Of a DNA stretch of 64,000 bases, positions 63,338-64,000 are shown in pieces; the stretch's first letter is position 1, and the number at the start of each line of letters is the position of its first letter. Location: the NCBI RefSeq assembly GCF_020567375.1, contig NZ_JAJBZM010000001.1:605396-669395 (forward strand). The letters run 5' to 3'. Below the pieces are notes generated by a model that did not search any database, was not told the origin of the DNA, and was given only the letters and a program-made list of their open reading frames with translations. The translations under genes and the position numbers were made by a program. Source of the stretch: Janibacter melonis. GTDB lineage: Bacteria; Actinomycetota; Actinomycetes; Actinomycetales; Dermatophilaceae.

Positions 63338-64000
63338 TCAGCTGCCGGCCGGGGCGAGGACGACGTGCGCCCGCACCCTCGCGCCGGACTCGTCGAGCAC
63401 CGCGACGAGGGTGCCGTCGGGCCCGATGGCCGCGACCGGCTCGGTGCGCCCGGGCTGCTCCGAGTCGATCCGCTGGCCGTACCCGAGGGCCCGGGCCTGG
63501 GCCTCGTCGAGCCGCCGCACGGCGAGCGAGGCGGCCGCCGCGTCGGCGAGCGGGACGAGGGGCATGCTCGCCTCGAGGTCCTCGGCACGCGCGGTGAGCT
63601 CGGCGAGGTCCTCCGCGTCGTCGAGGTGGTAGCCGCCGACGCGGGTGCGGGTGAGGGCGGTGAGGTGGCCCCCGACCCCGAGCGCCTCGCCGAGGTCGCG
63701 GGCCAGCGCACGGATGTAGGTGCCCGAGGAGACGACGGCGCGCACGTCGAGGTCGACGACGGCGGTGCCGTTGTCGGCGGTCGCAGCACGGCGGTCGAGG
63801 ACGACGAGCTCGGAGACCGTCACCGGGCGAGCCGGCAGGTCGACCTGCTCGCCGGAGCGCACCCGGGCGTAGGACCGCTCGCCGTCGACCTTGATCGCGC
63901 TCACGGAGCTCGGCACCTGCTCGATGTCGCCGGTGAGGGCCGCGACCCCCTGCGCGACCGCGTCGTCGGTCACCGCGGCGGCGTCGACGCTCGCGGTGAC
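63338..64000 (-). CDS. truB: tRNA pseudouridine synthase TruB, 5' end beyond window
   Basis: 221 codons are visible and the N-terminus lies past 64000. Typical TruB sequence: GDIEQVPSSVSAIKVDGERSYARVRSG, VVDLDVRAVVSSGTYIRALARDLGEALGVGGHL, LTRTRVGGYHLDDAEDL. The PUA-like C-terminal domain starts with QRIDSEQPGRTEPVAAIGPDG. TruB modifies U55 in the T-loop. The catalytic aspartate lies in the missing N-terminal part. truB-ribF order is conserved. Confidence 0.94.
   Translation of the reverse strand, partial: VTASVDAAAVTDDAVAQGVAALTGDIEQVPSSVSAIKVDGERSYARVRSGEQVDLPARPVTVSELVVLDRRAATADNGTAVVDLDVRAVVSSGTYIRALARDLGEALGVGGHLTALTRTRVGGYHLDDAEDLAELTARAEDLEASMPLVPLADAAAASLAVRRLDEAQARALGYGQRIDSEQPGRTEPVAAIGPDGTLVAVLDESGARVRAHVVLAPAGS

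Overview
The window is a stretch of a high-GC (roughly 70-73% by eye) actinobacterial chromosome. Gene order and protein families point to the Micrococcales, most likely an Intrasporangiaceae/Dermatophilaceae-type organism such as Janibacter. That placement is inference. The gene set is almost entirely core: no prophage, insertion sequence, CRISPR array or rRNA operon was seen, and there is one tRNA (Ala, GGC). Fifty-three protein genes are called. metX is cut by the left edge and truB by the right edge.

Layout. 1-12 kb: metX behind a SAM-IV-type riboswitch, a DUF4192 protein, two small accessory proteins (DUF1232/YkvA, EcsC), a family-A DNA polymerase, a PAC2 protein, the large helicase HrpA and a two-gene type VII secretion-like cassette. 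12-17 kb: metY behind a second SAM-IV-type riboswitch, two coupled membrane proteins, an AlkA-type glycosylase and L-serine dehydratase. 17-24 kb: a DUF2510 membrane protein with a prion-like N-terminus, then the vitamin-B12-dependent ribonucleotide reductase nrdJ, its repressor nrdR, a LysM cell-division-inhibitor-like gene and lexA, with NrdR-box-like and LexA-box sequences visible. 24-31 kb: sirtuin, LysR regulator, a 46-aa Cys-rich protein, comEA-comEC and degV. 31-39 kb: leuS, ElyC/YdcF-type and lysoplasmalogenase genes, an aldehyde dehydrogenase and a secreted LamG-like protein. 39-51 kb: the conserved actinobacterial block tRNA-Ala, histidine phosphatase, rsfS, nadD, proA, pdxY (opposite strand), proB, obgE, rpmA, rplU, rne and the TIGR03936 gene. 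51.5-64 kb: a tandem non-coding repeat, an MBL hydrolase, a class III aminotransferase, an FAD/Fe-S oxidase, the TIGR03960 radical SAM gene, an acyl-CoA ligase, rodA, ribF and truB.

Methionine synthesis (metX, metY) is SAM-controlled. Deoxynucleotide supply (nrdJ, nrdR) sits next to the SOS regulator lexA and its probable division-arrest partner. Proline synthesis (proA, proB), NAD synthesis (nadD) and ribosome biogenesis (obgE, rpmA, rplU, rsfS, rne) form the central block.

The most unusual signal is not a gene. The octamer CGAAGGGG/CCCCTTCG occurs about 57 times by hand count, about ten times what base composition predicts. It occurs as scattered single copies inside genes and as inverted pairs forming intergenic hairpins, including hairpins between divergent genes where no terminator is needed. 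This is the arrangement of DNA-uptake sequences in Neisseria and Pasteurellaceae, and the window also carries comEA-comEC. A second point of interest is the leuS/degV junction, where a direct duplication flanks G/C homopolymers and is probably an assembly artefact.
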